Assembly (NCBI GenBank): GCA_910579805.1
Contig: CAJTWM010000029.1
Coordinates: 1 to 47,690 of the forward strand
Source: an uncultured Lachnospiraceae bacterium
GTDB taxonomy: Bacteria > Bacillota > Clostridia > Lachnospirales > Lachnospiraceae
Reading direction: 5' to 3'
Length of the DNA: 47,690 nt
Positions within the stretch are counted from its first letter, which is position 1. Every line of letters begins with the position of its first letter. A program made the position numbers and the translations under genes. The notes below the pieces were generated by a model. The model was not told where the DNA came from and did not search any database. It was given only the letters and a program-made list of their open reading frames with translations. Below, piece by piece: positions 35,164-44,921 of the stretch.

Positions 35164-37161
35164 TTATTCTTCGACTTTCTCAAATACCGGAATATACGCT
35201 AACGGCGCCTTGCTCAGAACCGTCCGTCCTCCGTCGCAGGTCTGGCCGTCAGCCAAATCCTTCCATTTACCGGCGGGCAGGTAAACCTCCCGCTCCCTCT
35301 GTCCCATTTGAAGCACCGGCGCAACCAGATACCGGTCGCCGAACATATACTGATCTTCCAATTCCCAGCAACGGTTATCCTTCGGAAATTCATAAAACAT
35401 CGTCCGCAAAAGCGGCGCGCCCGTTTCCGATGCTTCTTTCATCAGCTTCTCAATATAAGGCTTTAAGGATAAACGAAGCTCCCACTGCTTCTTCATAATG
35501 CCAAACGCTTCTTCCCCGTAACTCCACAGTTCGTTGGAACGTCCCGTAAACAGGCTGCCCCCTCCCCATTCCTTATCGGAAAGCGGCGGGATATCGTGAG
35601 GCCCACGGTCTCCATGCATACGCAGAATCGGGCTGAACACGGCAAATTCAAACCATCTGAGCAGCAGTTCCCTGAATCCTTCATCTTCTACATCATCCGT
35701 CATAAATCCGCCGATATCCGTCGTCCACCATGGAATCCCTGCAAGTCCCATATTTAATCCTGCGCTTATCTGATCCCTCAGGGACTCAAACGTACTCGGC
35801 ACATCTCCCGACCACAAAAGCGTCCCGTACTTTTGGCTTCCCGCCCATCCGCAGCGGATCAGGTGTAGGATTTCTTTCTCCCTTCCCTCCGCCTTGATAC
35901 CGTCGTAAAACGTCTTGGCATAAAGTTTAGGATAAATATTGCTGACCTCCAATGCGTTTCCTAACCTATATCTGTAATTGTCAAAATCATATGCCGCATA
36001 GTCCGGCTCGGCATTATCCAGCCAGAACATATCGATTCCGTAATCATAATAATTCTGCTTACACTTCTCCCATAAGTATGCTTGCGCCTCCGAGTCAGTG
36101 ACGTCGATCTCCAGACAATCCCCCTGAAAATCATAAGTCTGATTACTGCCTCTTTCCGTCTGGATCAAAAGCCCGCGTTCTGACAGCTCCCCAAAATTCT
36201 CGCTTTTCTTATCCACGGACGGCCATACGGAAACTACTACCTTCGTTCCCATTGCATGAAGTTCGTCGCACATCGCTTTTGGGTCAGGCCAGTATTCTTT
36301 GTCGAATTTCCAGTCGCCCTGCCTTGTCCAATGAAAAAAGTCTATGACAATGACATCGATATGGATTCCCAGCTCCTGATATTTTCTTGCTACGCTCAAT
36401 ACTTCTTCCTGCGTCCGGTACCGGAGTTTACACTGCCAAAGCCCCAAAAGCCCTTCGGGGATCATTGGCGTCCTGCCCGTTACCTCCGTATAATTTTCAA
36501 TGATCTTCGCCGGATCGTCGTCTACCGTGATCCAATAATCTGCCTGCTTTGCCGCTTTGGCCTCCCACTCCGTAAAATTTCTGCCAAACACAACGTTTCC
36601 TACTCCCGGATGATTCCATAAAAATCCATATCCCATACTGGACACCGCAAAAGGGACCGATACTTGGGAATTACGCTGTGCAAGCTCTAATGTACATCCT
36701 TTCAGATCAAGATATGGCTGCTGGTACTGGCCCATACCGTATATTTTTTCTCCGTCATTGCTCTCAAACCGTATCTTTAAGGCATAATCGCCTCCAATGA
36801 TCGCCTTGTATTCCCTTCCACGGATTCTCAGGCATCTGCTCTCCTTACAGGAAGGCTGGTCATAGTCCCTGTGATACTCTTTTAAGATCTTTTCCCCGTC
36901 GCGGTAAAAAGTCATGATCCCTGCAGCGTCCACTTTTATGCACAAGCGTCCGTTTGTAATGGAGGCATTCTCCTTTCCGTTGATCTCAATGGTGGTTTCC
37001 GCCTTTGTTTCCACCGGTTCTTCCAATGCCCAGTCATTTTCCGTAAATTCCGGATACTTTGTAGCACGAATACGCAATGCATTCTTCCCCCACGGCGTGA
37101 CCATTACCGTTTCATATTGATGCCGCCACATCAAAGATTGTTTTTCCTGCCAAAACCTCAT
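35164..37161 (-). CDS. Glycoside hydrolase family 31 (alpha-xylosidase/alpha-glucosidase type)
   Basis: GH31 retaining enzymes release alpha-linked glucose or xylose. The 665-residue protein lacks a signal peptide, so it is intracellular. The catalytic nucleophile is D382 in MFWLDNAEPD and the acid/base is D453 in LLWSGDVPSTF; GIPWWTTDIGGF (475-486) is conserved. WLDNAEP resembles bacterial alpha-xylosidase-like members more than maltases. GGAGGT precedes the ATG. No transporter is adjacent. Confidence 0.92.
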   Translation of the reverse strand: MRFWQEKQSLMWRHQYETVMVTPWGKNALRIRATKYPEFTENDWALEEPVETKAETTIEINGKENASITNGRLCIKVDAAGIMTFYRDGEKILKEYHRDYDQPSCKESRCLRIRGREYKAIIGGDYALKIRFESNDGEKIYGMGQYQQPYLDLKGCTLELAQRNSQVSVPFAVSSMGYGFLWNHPGVGNVVFGRNFTEWEAKAAKQADYWITVDDDPAKIIENYTEVTGRTPMIPEGLLGLWQCKLRYRTQEEVLSVARKYQELGIHIDVIVIDFFHWTRQGDWKFDKEYWPDPKAMCDELHAMGTKVVVSVWPSVDKKSENFGELSERGLLIQTERGSNQTYDFQGDCLEIDVTDSEAQAYLWEKCKQNYYDYGIDMFWLDNAEPDYAAYDFDNYRYRLGNALEVSNIYPKLYAKTFYDGIKAEGREKEILHLIRCGWAGSQKYGTLLWSGDVPSTFESLRDQISAGLNMGLAGIPWWTTDIGGFMTDDVEDEGFRELLLRWFEFAVFSPILRMHGDRGPHDIPPLSDKEWGGGSLFTGRSNELWSYGEEAFGIMKKQWELRLSLKPYIEKLMKEASETGAPLLRTMFYEFPKDNRCWELEDQYMFGDRYLVAPVLQMGQREREVYLPAGKWKDLADGQTCDGGRTVLSKAPLAYIPVFEKVEE

Positions 37162-37308
37162 ATTTTCATACCTCCGTCCGGTTACATCATTTATCTGCCG
37201 GTATTTTTTCCGATTGCTATATTGATATTATATGGATAAATCTACTTTTATTCTTTAACTATATTCGCATATACTTGAACAATATTGATTTACAAAAATG
37301 CTCCGCCT

Positions 37309-37336
37309 TAGAGTGTGTTTGAAAATTGCTTTCCCC
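37309..37336 (+). repeat. Dispersed repeat arm (copy 3)
   Basis: These 28 bp are identical to 23870-23897. The complementary right arm found there is absent, so this copy is half of the palindrome. It lies between the GH53 terminator and the GH31 promoter region. Confidence 0.75.
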
Positions 37337-37353
37337 TGCATGGGTCTGCGCAT

Positions 37354-37399
37354 AAAAAATAGCCATCTTGTTCATTCAATGAACTGACAGCTATTTTTT
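37354..37399 (-). terminator. Intrinsic terminator after the GH53 gene
   Basis: AAAAAATAGC (37354-37363) pairs with GCTATTTTTT (37390-37399), with an inner stem GTTCATT/AATGAAC. On the minus strand it ends in a T-run, about 60 bp after the galactanase stop. Confidence 0.8.
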
Positions 37400-37459
37400 C
37401 ACTTGATTTTTATTTTATCCGCCCGGATGACTTACACTCACCATAGAATGGTTTATCGG

Positions 37460-39580
37460 TCAGTCGGAAATTCTATTCAGCGTAAACTCATCCACTGTTC
37501 CCCAACTTTTAGCGTTACACTTCATCCGTACACCGATCGTAAGCGTTCCGTCGGTAACTTTAATCTCCGGAATCGTAGGCGTTTTCCAATCCGTCCATGT
37601 CGTCACCATAAAACTTTCTGTCAACTCCTCGCCATTGACAACGGCATATAACTCCATCTCGCCTTCCGTAACGTCGCCTCCCTGCGCATAAGCAAAAAGC
37701 TGATATGTCCCCGGTTCCAGATCCGTAAACTCCTGCTCGATGGAAAACTCCATATCGGAATCCGCCGACCAGAAGTGAAAAGCAGATTCACCGGTATAAG
37801 CGTCGTCCGCCTTCACCTGAAAATCAGTAGGGTTATTTTCTCCTTCATAGGAAACCTTCCACATGGAAGTGTCCGCATCTTCAAAACTCGGATTCTTCAC
37901 ATGATTGATCATTTTTATTTCAATATTGCAAGTAACCTCTGTTCCGTCCTCAAGCAAACCTGTCACCGTATATTCGCCGCCTACGTTCGTATCGATCGCG
38001 GCAATCTGCGTTTCATCCCATATAACAGGTACCTGCGTATTTGCCGAACGATCGTTATAGATCACATCTACCTTATCGGGAAGTTCCAATTCACTCCCTA
38101 CACCACAGACCACTGAAACCTTCGGAATGGAATCCACCGCTAAAGGTGCGGTCGAGCCATACCTTAAATACTTAAATACATTTAAAGATGCAAGCGGATA
38201 ACCGTCAAAATCAAACATTGCCTGATTATCCCAAGAGCAGCCTCCATAGTATAGTCCCGCATCCTCCGGATCATAATCGGATGCAAAACTGCTTGCCCAT
38301 CCGCTTCCGAATTCCTCCCACAAAGGGGAATTGTCCGCATCCGGCTCTCCAACCGGAATCCATGTTCCTTCCCAATAGAAGACGCCAATCACGCCTACAT
38401 CATTTGCGGCCTCGCAAATATCGCGGATCATAGTCGCCTGACTCTGTACGGTTGCGGCATAGCCCTCGACCAGATCGTCGATGCCTACAAAGCTGTTGCC
38501 GGAGCCGTCCCCGTCCTCGGAAGTATAACAGTAGGAAGTTTCCGCAATCATTACTTTTTTACCGTATTTCTCCTGCAGGTTTGTAGCGACAGCCTGCATA
38601 TTTTCATTGGTACCGTCCCAAAAAGGATAATAGGATAAACCGAATACATCATAATCGACACCCGCGTCCGCTAAGTTCTGGGCAATGCGGTCTATCCCGT
38701 CCGTATCTTCAATATTCGTATAATGTACGGCAACCTGAATATCTTTTCCGTATGTTTCCGATATTTCACGGACTGCACGGCTGCCGGAAGTCAACAGATC
38801 CATAACCACATCCACATCCGTTTCACCGGACATACCGTTGTTGATCTCATTGCCGACCTGCACCATTCCTACGTTTACCCCTGCATCCAAAAGCGCCGTA
38901 AGGCTTTCCTTTGTAAAATCATAAAGCGCGTCGCATTTCTCTTCCCCGCTCATACCTTCCCATGCCTTAGGGGCGTGCTGTCTTTTGGGATCGGCCCAAA
39001 AATCGGAATAGTGGAAATCGATGCATACCTTCATACCATATTGTGTGGCACGTCTTCCCAACTCAATCGCTGTTTCCAGATCATTATTCCCGCCCCCGTA
39101 TCCGTTTCCGTTCTCATCATACGGATCGTTCCAGACACGGATACGGATATAATTGACGCCGGACTGCGCAAGCGTCATAAATACATCCTGTTCTTCGCCG
39201 TCATAATTATAATAAACAGCGCCGCTTTTCTCGTTAACCAATACCGCCGACGCATCCATGCCGCGGATAAAATCATCGGAAATATTTTCAATCGGTTTAA
39301 TAAAAATCTCCGATTCTTCCGAGCCTTCCGGCAGCGGAAATGTAGTGACTTCAATCGGCCCATACTCTTTTGCAGGTTCCTGTACGTCTTCCGTTTCCGG
39401 CGTTTCTTCAGCAGCTTTCGTTTCCGCCGGTGTTTGTTCCTGTGTCGATTCCTGTACATTAGCGACAGATTCCGTATTATCCTTTCCGCCGCAGCCTGCC
39501 AAAGCGGTCAGGCACAGACTGGCGTTCATAATGGCAGCCAGTAATTTTGCATATGATTTTTTCATATGTGAGCGTTTCAT
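37460..39580 (-). CDS. Arabinogalactan endo-beta-1,4-galactanase lipoprotein (GH53) with Ig-like and CBM-like domains
   Basis: It cleaves beta-1,4-galactan, for example pectin side chains, at the cell surface. The 706-residue protein has a signal peptide with lipobox LAGC (C30), a Glu/Thr-rich linker, a GH53 domain (about 95-480) with acid E245 in GNEINNG and nucleophile E347 in MIAETSY, a Big_4-like Ig domain (about 505-570), and a C-terminal beta-sandwich (about 572-706) resembling the CBM61 modules of such galactanases. GGGAGG precedes the ATG. The divergent AraC gene is the likely regulator. Confidence 0.93.
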   Translation of the reverse strand: MKRSHMKKSYAKLLAAIMNASLCLTALAGCGGKDNTESVANVQESTQEQTPAETKAAEETPETEDVQEPAKEYGPIEVTTFPLPEGSEESEIFIKPIENISDDFIRGMDASAVLVNEKSGAVYYNYDGEEQDVFMTLAQSGVNYIRIRVWNDPYDENGNGYGGGNNDLETAIELGRRATQYGMKVCIDFHYSDFWADPKRQHAPKAWEGMSGEEKCDALYDFTKESLTALLDAGVNVGMVQVGNEINNGMSGETDVDVVMDLLTSGSRAVREISETYGKDIQVAVHYTNIEDTDGIDRIAQNLADAGVDYDVFGLSYYPFWDGTNENMQAVATNLQEKYGKKVMIAETSYCYTSEDGDGSGNSFVGIDDLVEGYAATVQSQATMIRDICEAANDVGVIGVFYWEGTWIPVGEPDADNSPLWEEFGSGWASSFASDYDPEDAGLYYGGCSWDNQAMFDFDGYPLASLNVFKYLRYGSTAPLAVDSIPKVSVVCGVGSELELPDKVDVIYNDRSANTQVPVIWDETQIAAIDTNVGGEYTVTGLLEDGTEVTCNIEIKMINHVKNPSFEDADTSMWKVSYEGENNPTDFQVKADDAYTGESAFHFWSADSDMEFSIEQEFTDLEPGTYQLFAYAQGGDVTEGEMELYAVVNGEELTESFMVTTWTDWKTPTIPEIKVTDGTLTIGVRMKCNAKSWGTVDEFTLNRISD

Positions 39581-39797
39581 AATGTAAATCCTCCCATTTT
39601 TTAAATAAAATACATAAATTTTCCATACTTCAAAGTAAGATGCGCCGCTTTACTTTCCGTATGTTTTTTTCTATAATGATTTTACTTACTACATAAATTA
39701 TAGGTAATTAGTACCTGATACGGCAATATCTCAAAACGATTTCATCCGCTTCATTTGTATCATATTCGGGATTACTTGCGCCGGTATAGGCACAGAG

Positions 39798-40877
39798 ATG
39801 GGGGAAAATATGGAAAAAGATAACTTGTTAGACATGCTGAAAGCTTTGGACAGTCAAGCCTCCTCTATTAACGTCCAAAACGGCGAAAGCGACTTCAGCC
39901 GTTTCTATCATATGAACGTGCCGTTCCAGCTTACACTGGAATACTGCAACGGGGACGACAAAGACGACTATGTAAATATTGTTACGGTATCCTCCACAAA
40001 AGCCGTTCTTTATCAGGAATCCCTTTCCCTGAAAAATAATCCTTACACAAAAAACACACCGCATTTTCACGATTTTTTTGAAATTGTCATTGTTCTGGAA
40101 GGAAATATCGTACAAAAAATAGAGGGGAAGGAGTATCTTTACACTACAGGCTCCTGCTGCCTGATCAATCGGAATCTTCGCCATTTGGAATACTATCCTT
40201 CCAAATGTATGATTCTTTATATTGGCTTGTCTCCCGATTTTGTTACAAAATTGTTTGCCTCCGCACAAAACTCGCTTTTTTCCGGCGAGAAAGATATATG
40301 CACAAGCGAATTATACCATTTTATAACCGATGATATAAAAAATCCCGGGAAACGGGCTTATCTCGATTTTATTCCCGCGTACCAGAACCGCCTGCCGGCA
40401 AAACGCCTGCACTCTTTGGCGGAAACTATGCTGCAGACCTTCCTTTATCCTGAATTTGGCGCCTCCTACCGGATCTGCGGGCTGATGTGCAGTTTTTTAT
40501 CTTACCTGTCGTCTCCGAGATATTATCTTTGCACAAATATCCGATTGGATACCAACAGCGACTTTCTGCTTTTTTCACGCATTACCCGCCTTTTTGAAGA
40601 AAGCGACGGCCGCATGACGCGTACAGAACTGGAGCAGCTCCTTCACTACAGCGGAGACTATTTAAACCGCATCGTCAACAAATTTACCGATATGTGTCTT
40701 TATGATTATGGTATGACTTTTTGCATGAAAAAGGCGGCTGAGTATCTGACAGAGACCAAAGATTCCATCAGTACCATCGCCGCCAGACTCAAATTCACAA
40801 ACCGCACGCATTTTTATACTCTTTTTAAGAAAAAATATGGCGTTACCCCCAAAGAATACCGGCAGATGCACTCTTAA
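39798..40877 (+). CDS. AraC-family transcriptional regulator
   Basis: The 359-residue protein has a cupin-like sensing domain (about 60-150, TPHFHDFFEIVIVLEGN) and two C-terminal helix-turn-helix units ending IAARLKFTNRTHFYTLFKKKYGVTPKEYR. It is divergent from the galactanase gene with 217 bp between, so control of galactan use is likely. Two starts are open, 39798 and 39810; neither has an ideal ribosome site. A GH31 gene scar begins at its last codons. Confidence 0.9.
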   Translation: MGENMEKDNLLDMLKALDSQASSINVQNGESDFSRFYHMNVPFQLTLEYCNGDDKDDYVNIVTVSSTKAVLYQESLSLKNNPYTKNTPHFHDFFEIVIVLEGNIVQKIEGKEYLYTTGSCCLINRNLRHLEYYPSKCMILYIGLSPDFVTKLFASAQNSLFSGEKDICTSELYHFITDDIKNPGKRAYLDFIPAYQNRLPAKRLHSLAETMLQTFLYPEFGASYRICGLMCSFLSYLSSPRYYLCTNIRLDTNSDFLLFSRITRLFEESDGRMTRTELEQLLHYSGDYLNRIVNKFTDMCLYDYGMTFCMKKAAEYLTETKDSISTIAARLKFTNRTHFYTLFKKKYGVTPKEYRQMHS

Positions 40878-40917
40878 ATCTGCCGCTATCCGTAGTCCAC
40901 CAAGGGATTCCGGCGAG
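40872..40917 (-). pseudogene. 46-bp scar of a second GH31 gene
   Basis: On the minus strand this reads LAGIPWWTTDSGRFK, which is the GH31 motif GIPWWTTDIGGF. It matches the intact gene (35700-35745) at about 37 of 46 bases, mostly differing at third codon positions. Flanking sequence on both sides shows no GH31 similarity, and it overlaps the last codons of araC. Confidence 0.7.
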
Positions 40918-40968
40918 TCTTCCGCATTTCGAAAAAGCCTGCTGGTTTGACGCTTTCTTTTTAAATTC

Positions 40969-42120
40969 TTAAACGCCTTCCAACGCCCTTTCGTAAAGCT
41001 TTTCGACCTCTTTTTTCTCAAAGAGCTTCGGATGATTTGCGATACCGGCCGCCGACACTTTAAAACAATTTTCCGTCATCCAAGGAATATCTTCTTTTGT
41101 GATGCCTTGTTCTTTCAGCGCGGCCGAAAGTTCCAATTCTTTCAACAGCTTTCTTATCTGCGCCGCGCAGTCCCGCTCGTCCTTACCGCCCAGACATTGA
41201 GATATGACCGCGTACCGTCCGGGCGCCGCGTTAATGCTCGATTCCGTAATTGCCGGCGTTAACGCGGCCAAACCTCTTCCGTGTACAATGTTCCTGCAGC
41301 CGCTTGCCGGGTGTTCCATGGCGTGCGGCAGCGTTACTCCCGCAGTATGTATCACCATGCCTCCCATTGTGCTTGCCCAAGTCACCGCATCCCACATATC
41401 GGCGCCGCCCGTACCCTGATATAAAGAAACAAGAGAACTTCCTATCGCCTTCATAGCCTGCACGCACAAAAGATCGGTGACTGGCTGCGCCAGTTTTGAT
41501 AAATATGCCTCCATGGAATGGCATAAAGCGTCAAATCCTACCGCAGATAAAACGGACCCCGGCATTGTTTCCATTAATTCGGAGTCAATAATAGACGCTT
41601 TTGCAATGATCTTGTCGCTCCGCAGCGATTTCTTATCTCCCGTTTCCGGATTTGTCAAAACCGCAAACCCGTTACCTTCACTTCCCGTACCGCACGTAGT
41701 GGGAACCAGTATCAAAGGCAGCGCGTCGTTTCCTGTTATCCGGTTAAAAATATAATCGTTAATATCGCCGTCGTTTACGGCAAGAAACGCAATGGCTTTA
41801 GCACAGTCCAAAATACTTCCTCCGCCTAATCCGATCACCACCCCGCAGCCCTGCTCTTTTGCTGCTAACGCGCCTTCTTTTGCGGTAGTAGTCAAAGGAT
41901 TCTGTCTGACCTGATCGAAAACTGCCGTTTCCACTCCCGCCTTTTTTAACAGATCCGTAACACGGTCCAAAAGCCCGCTTTTCTTCGTACTATTCTGTCC
42001 GGTAACGATAAGCGCCTTCTTTCCGTATGCGCCCGCAATTTCTCCTATCCGGTTTACTTCTCCCCTGCCAAAAATAAGATGAACAGGTAAATAATAATTA
42101 AATTTCACAGTCTCCCTCAT
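40969..42120 (-). CDS. Iron-containing alcohol dehydrogenase
   Basis: The 383-residue group III dehydrogenase reversibly reduces aldehydes with NAD(P)H. It has the nucleotide-binding GGGSILDCAKA, VPTTCGTGSE and metal-binding regions DALCHSMEAYLS and PHAMEHPASG. As the last gene of the amino-compound cluster it would reduce the aldehyde made by the aminotransferase, as 4-hydroxybutyrate, 5-hydroxyvalerate or sulfoacetaldehyde reductases of this family do. Which aldehyde is unknown. Confidence 0.92.
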   Translation of the reverse strand: MRETVKFNYYLPVHLIFGRGEVNRIGEIAGAYGKKALIVTGQNSTKKSGLLDRVTDLLKKAGVETAVFDQVRQNPLTTTAKEGALAAKEQGCGVVIGLGGGSILDCAKAIAFLAVNDGDINDYIFNRITGNDALPLILVPTTCGTGSEGNGFAVLTNPETGDKKSLRSDKIIAKASIIDSELMETMPGSVLSAVGFDALCHSMEAYLSKLAQPVTDLLCVQAMKAIGSSLVSLYQGTGGADMWDAVTWASTMGGMVIHTAGVTLPHAMEHPASGCRNIVHGRGLAALTPAITESSINAAPGRYAVISQCLGGKDERDCAAQIRKLLKELELSAALKEQGITKEDIPWMTENCFKVSAAGIANHPKLFEKKEVEKLYERALEGV

Positions 42121-42172
42121 TTCTGCATGATTTTTATTTATGTATTCCTTACATTTTATCTGTTACGCTTCG

Positions 42173-43387
42173 TCATGCTAATGCTTTCACCGTTTCTTCT
42201 ATCACCGCACACGCTTTATCACAATCCTCTTTCGTAAGGATCAAAGGCGGAACCATACGGATAATATGCTCGCCGATAGCCGTAATCAACAGCTTTCTTT
42301 CAAAACACCCGTGCTTTACATCCACGCCGCTTATGCTGTCGTCAAATTCCACGCCTATAAACAATCCTTGATGTCTCACTTCCTTAATATGAGGCAGTAA
42401 GGCCAGCTTATCGCAAAAATAATCTCCCATTTCCCGTGCATTTTTCGCGCAGTCCCTTTCCAAAAGTTCGTCGATCTCAGCCAGCGCGGCGGCACAGCAG
42501 ACCGGATGCCCTCCGAATGTAGTGCCGTGGGAACCCGCCGTAAAAGCGTTGGCCGCCTCTTTCGTAGCGCAGATCGCTCCGATCGGCATACCTCCTCCCA
42601 TTGCCTTCGCCATAGATACAATATCCGGTTTAATCCCGTAGTTCATATAGCTCATAACGGCTCCCGTCCTGCACCATCCGGTCTGTACCTCGTCAAGCAG
42701 AAGAAGCAGTCCCTTTTCGTCGCAAAGCTTACGGAGCCCCACAAGAAATTCCTTCGTAGCAGGATGTACGCCGCCTTCGCCCTGCACAGGCTCTACCATA
42801 ATACCGATTGTACTTTCCGTAACCGCCTCTTTAAAAGATTCCAGATCATTATAATCCGCATAAGAAAATCCCGGCGTCATATCGCCAAATCCGATCTGAC
42901 ACGCATTATCCGGCTGTCCCGTAGCGCTCATAGCCCCGAACGTCCTGCCATGGAAAGACATCTTAGCGGTAACGATATTGTACTTATGAGGCCCATATTT
43001 CTCCGTTCCGTATTTTCTTGCCATCTTAATCATAGCTTCATTTGCTTCAGCGCCGGAATTTTGATAAAAAATCTTATCCATTCCGATGACCGTGCAGATT
43101 TTTTCCGCCAAAAGCGCCTGCGGAATCGTATAAGGATAATTAAAAGTCTGCATCAGATCCTGACATTGATCCTGTACCGCCTTTACTACCCTCTCGTTAC
43201 AGTTTCCGGCACTGTTTACCGCAATACCCGCATAAAAGTCCAGATACGCCGTACCGTCCGTACCGTACATATACATTTCCTTTGCGCTTTCCGCTACGAA
43301 ATCAAAGCGCTCGTATGTTTCAATCATATATTTTTTTGCTTTTTCTTTTATTTCTTCAGCCGTTAAACCAGTCTCTTTTAATTTCAT
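42173..43387 (-). CDS. Class III (omega) aminotransferase
   Basis: The 404-residue PLP enzyme of the acetylornithine/GABA/taurine aminotransferase class has NSGAEANEAMIKMAR, the pyridine-interacting DEVQTGWCRTG and PLP lysine in SMAKAMGGGMP, plus TTFGGHPVCCAAA. The ATG at 43387 has GGAGAAAG 6 nt upstream; the frame is open to 43399. Such enzymes move an omega-amino group to 2-oxoglutarate or pyruvate and leave an aldehyde. Pairing with the iron alcohol dehydrogenase 52 bp downstream fits that. Confidence 0.9.
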   Translation of the reverse strand: MKLKETGLTAEEIKEKAKKYMIETYERFDFVAESAKEMYMYGTDGTAYLDFYAGIAVNSAGNCNERVVKAVQDQCQDLMQTFNYPYTIPQALLAEKICTVIGMDKIFYQNSGAEANEAMIKMARKYGTEKYGPHKYNIVTAKMSFHGRTFGAMSATGQPDNACQIGFGDMTPGFSYADYNDLESFKEAVTESTIGIMVEPVQGEGGVHPATKEFLVGLRKLCDEKGLLLLLDEVQTGWCRTGAVMSYMNYGIKPDIVSMAKAMGGGMPIGAICATKEAANAFTAGSHGTTFGGHPVCCAAALAEIDELLERDCAKNAREMGDYFCDKLALLPHIKEVRHQGLFIGVEFDDSISGVDVKHGCFERKLLITAIGEHIIRMVPPLILTKEDCDKACAVIEETVKALA

Positions 43388-43473
43388 GACTTTCTCCATT
43401 CCCGCCCTGCGTAATTTATTAACATTTTACTTGTCCCGTTTCGAGCGTTTTCATATAAGTAAGACAATATGTT

Positions 43474-44103
43474 TTATATAAGATTTTTTATTTTTAAATA
43501 GGCCTTAATCAATTCCACGCAGTTTTCAACTCCGACTTTTTCACTGTTTAAAGTCATATCGTAATTTACCGGATTCGTCCAGTAATTGCCATGCGTATAA
43601 TATTTATAATAATCTGCGCGGTATGCGTCCGTATGTGCGATCGTAGCATGGGCCACTTCCTCCGTTACGCCCATATTCTCCATAGTCCGTTCCACACAGA
43701 ACGCCCTAGGCGCTTCAATATAAACGCTCACTACGTTTTCCCTGCCCCTGAGGATCCAATCCGCACATTTTCCGACAATACAGCAGGATTCCGTATCGGC
43801 TAGATTTTCAATGATCTGTTTCTGATAGTCAAACAGTTTATCGTCCGATACAAACTTTTCATTTCTGGAAATATACTGTCTGGATCTTGGAAGTCCCCTC
43901 AGTAAACTTGCAAAACTTCCGTTTGTACGGATTTTCTCATTCACTTCGTTAAACAATTTTTCATCTAAGCCGCTCATTTGAGAAGCCAGCGTCAAAATCC
44001 TGTTTTCATAACAATGGATTCCCAAATCCGCCGCCAGTTTAGAAGCGATCGCTTTCCCGCCGCTGCCAAATCCTCTGGCAAAGGTTACCACATAATTTGC
44101 CAT
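43474..44103 (-). CDS. Cytidylate kinase-like family protein
   Basis: This 209-residue P-loop protein (PF13189-like) starts VVTFARGFGSGGKAIASKLA, a nucleotide-binding loop, with CCIVGKCADWILR in the centre. It is related to cytidylate kinase but the substrate of this subfamily is unknown. AGGAGG precedes the ATG. It is embedded between the ABC ATPase and the aminotransferase on one strand with short gaps, so it probably belongs to the same transcript. Confidence 0.85.
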   Translation of the reverse strand: MANYVVTFARGFGSGGKAIASKLAADLGIHCYENRILTLASQMSGLDEKLFNEVNEKIRTNGSFASLLRGLPRSRQYISRNEKFVSDDKLFDYQKQIIENLADTESCCIVGKCADWILRGRENVVSVYIEAPRAFCVERTMENMGVTEEVAHATIAHTDAYRADYYKYYTHGNYWTNPVNYDMTLNSEKVGVENCVELIKAYLKIKNLI

Positions 44104-44113
44104 ATTCCGCCTC

Positions 44114-44854
44114 CTATCCTGCCATAAACCTGCTTAAAAATTCCCGCGTCCTCGGATTCTTCGGATTGGTAAACAGATTTTTCGGATCGTCGTCTTCTAC
44201 AACATATCCTTTATCCATAAAAATCGTTCTTGTCGATACGTCTCTTGCAAATCCCATTTCATGAGTCACAATAATCATGGTAAGTCCGGTTTTTGCCAAT
44301 GTCTGCATTACGCTAAGTACTTCTCCCACCATTTCGGGATCCAACGCACTGGTCGGCTCATCGAACAAAAGCGCCTCCGGTTCCATGCAAAGCGCCCTTG
44401 CAATCGCCACCCTCTGCTTCTGTCCGCCGGAAAGATGCGCCGGATAGGCGTTAATATAAGGCGCCATTCCCACTTCCTTCAAATGCAGGATCGCCCGGTC
44501 AAACGCTTCTTCTTTAGAAACATGAAGCACTTTTCTTGCGCCGATCATACAGTTTTTTAACACGCTCATATTATTAAATAAATGAAAGGACTGAAATACC
44601 ATACCTACTTTAGAACGATATTCATTGATCTCTTTTTGTACGTCCCGGACTTCTTTCCCATGGTACAAAATCTTACCCATAGTCTGATGTTCCAGACGGT
44701 TAATGCACCGAAGCAGCGTAGATTTCCCGGAACCGGAAGAACCGACAATACAGATTACTTCGCCCTTTTTCACGGAAAAATCAATCTTGCGCAAAACTTC
44801 ATGATCGCCGAAAGATTTTCCAAGCCCTACAATACTGATAATATTTTCTTCCAT
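44114..44854 (-). CDS. Polar amino acid ABC transporter, ATP-binding protein
   Basis: The 246-residue GlnQ/HisP-type ATPase has Walker A GSSGSGKST, signature HLSGGQKQRVAIARAL, Walker B LLFDEPTSALD and VTHEMGFA. It drives import through the permease encoded upstream. An ATG at 44866 directly follows AAAGGA, too close to serve, so the ATG at 44854 is preferred. Confidence 0.95.
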   Translation of the reverse strand: MEENIISIVGLGKSFGDHEVLRKIDFSVKKGEVICIVGSSGSGKSTLLRCINRLEHQTMGKILYHGKEVRDVQKEINEYRSKVGMVFQSFHLFNNMSVLKNCMIGARKVLHVSKEEAFDRAILHLKEVGMAPYINAYPAHLSGGQKQRVAIARALCMEPEALLFDEPTSALDPEMVGEVLSVMQTLAKTGLTMIIVTHEMGFARDVSTRTIFMDKGYVVEDDDPKNLFTNPKNPRTREFLSRFMAG

Positions 44855-44921
44855 AATTATATCCATTCCTTTCGTTTTGCTCAGGTATAAAACGTAACAT
44901 ACCGTGCGGCGCGCTTTCCTG

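Noticed and set aside
39581..39797. Near-palindrome GGTAATTAGTACC region as an AraC operator
   Set aside because: Short and AT-rich; only one weak copy is visible, so it is not separable from chance.
42506..43366. Plus-strand 286-codon frame opposite the aminotransferase
   Set aside because: Arginine/histidine/serine-rich antisense shadow; the class III aminotransferase motifs on the minus strand are complete.
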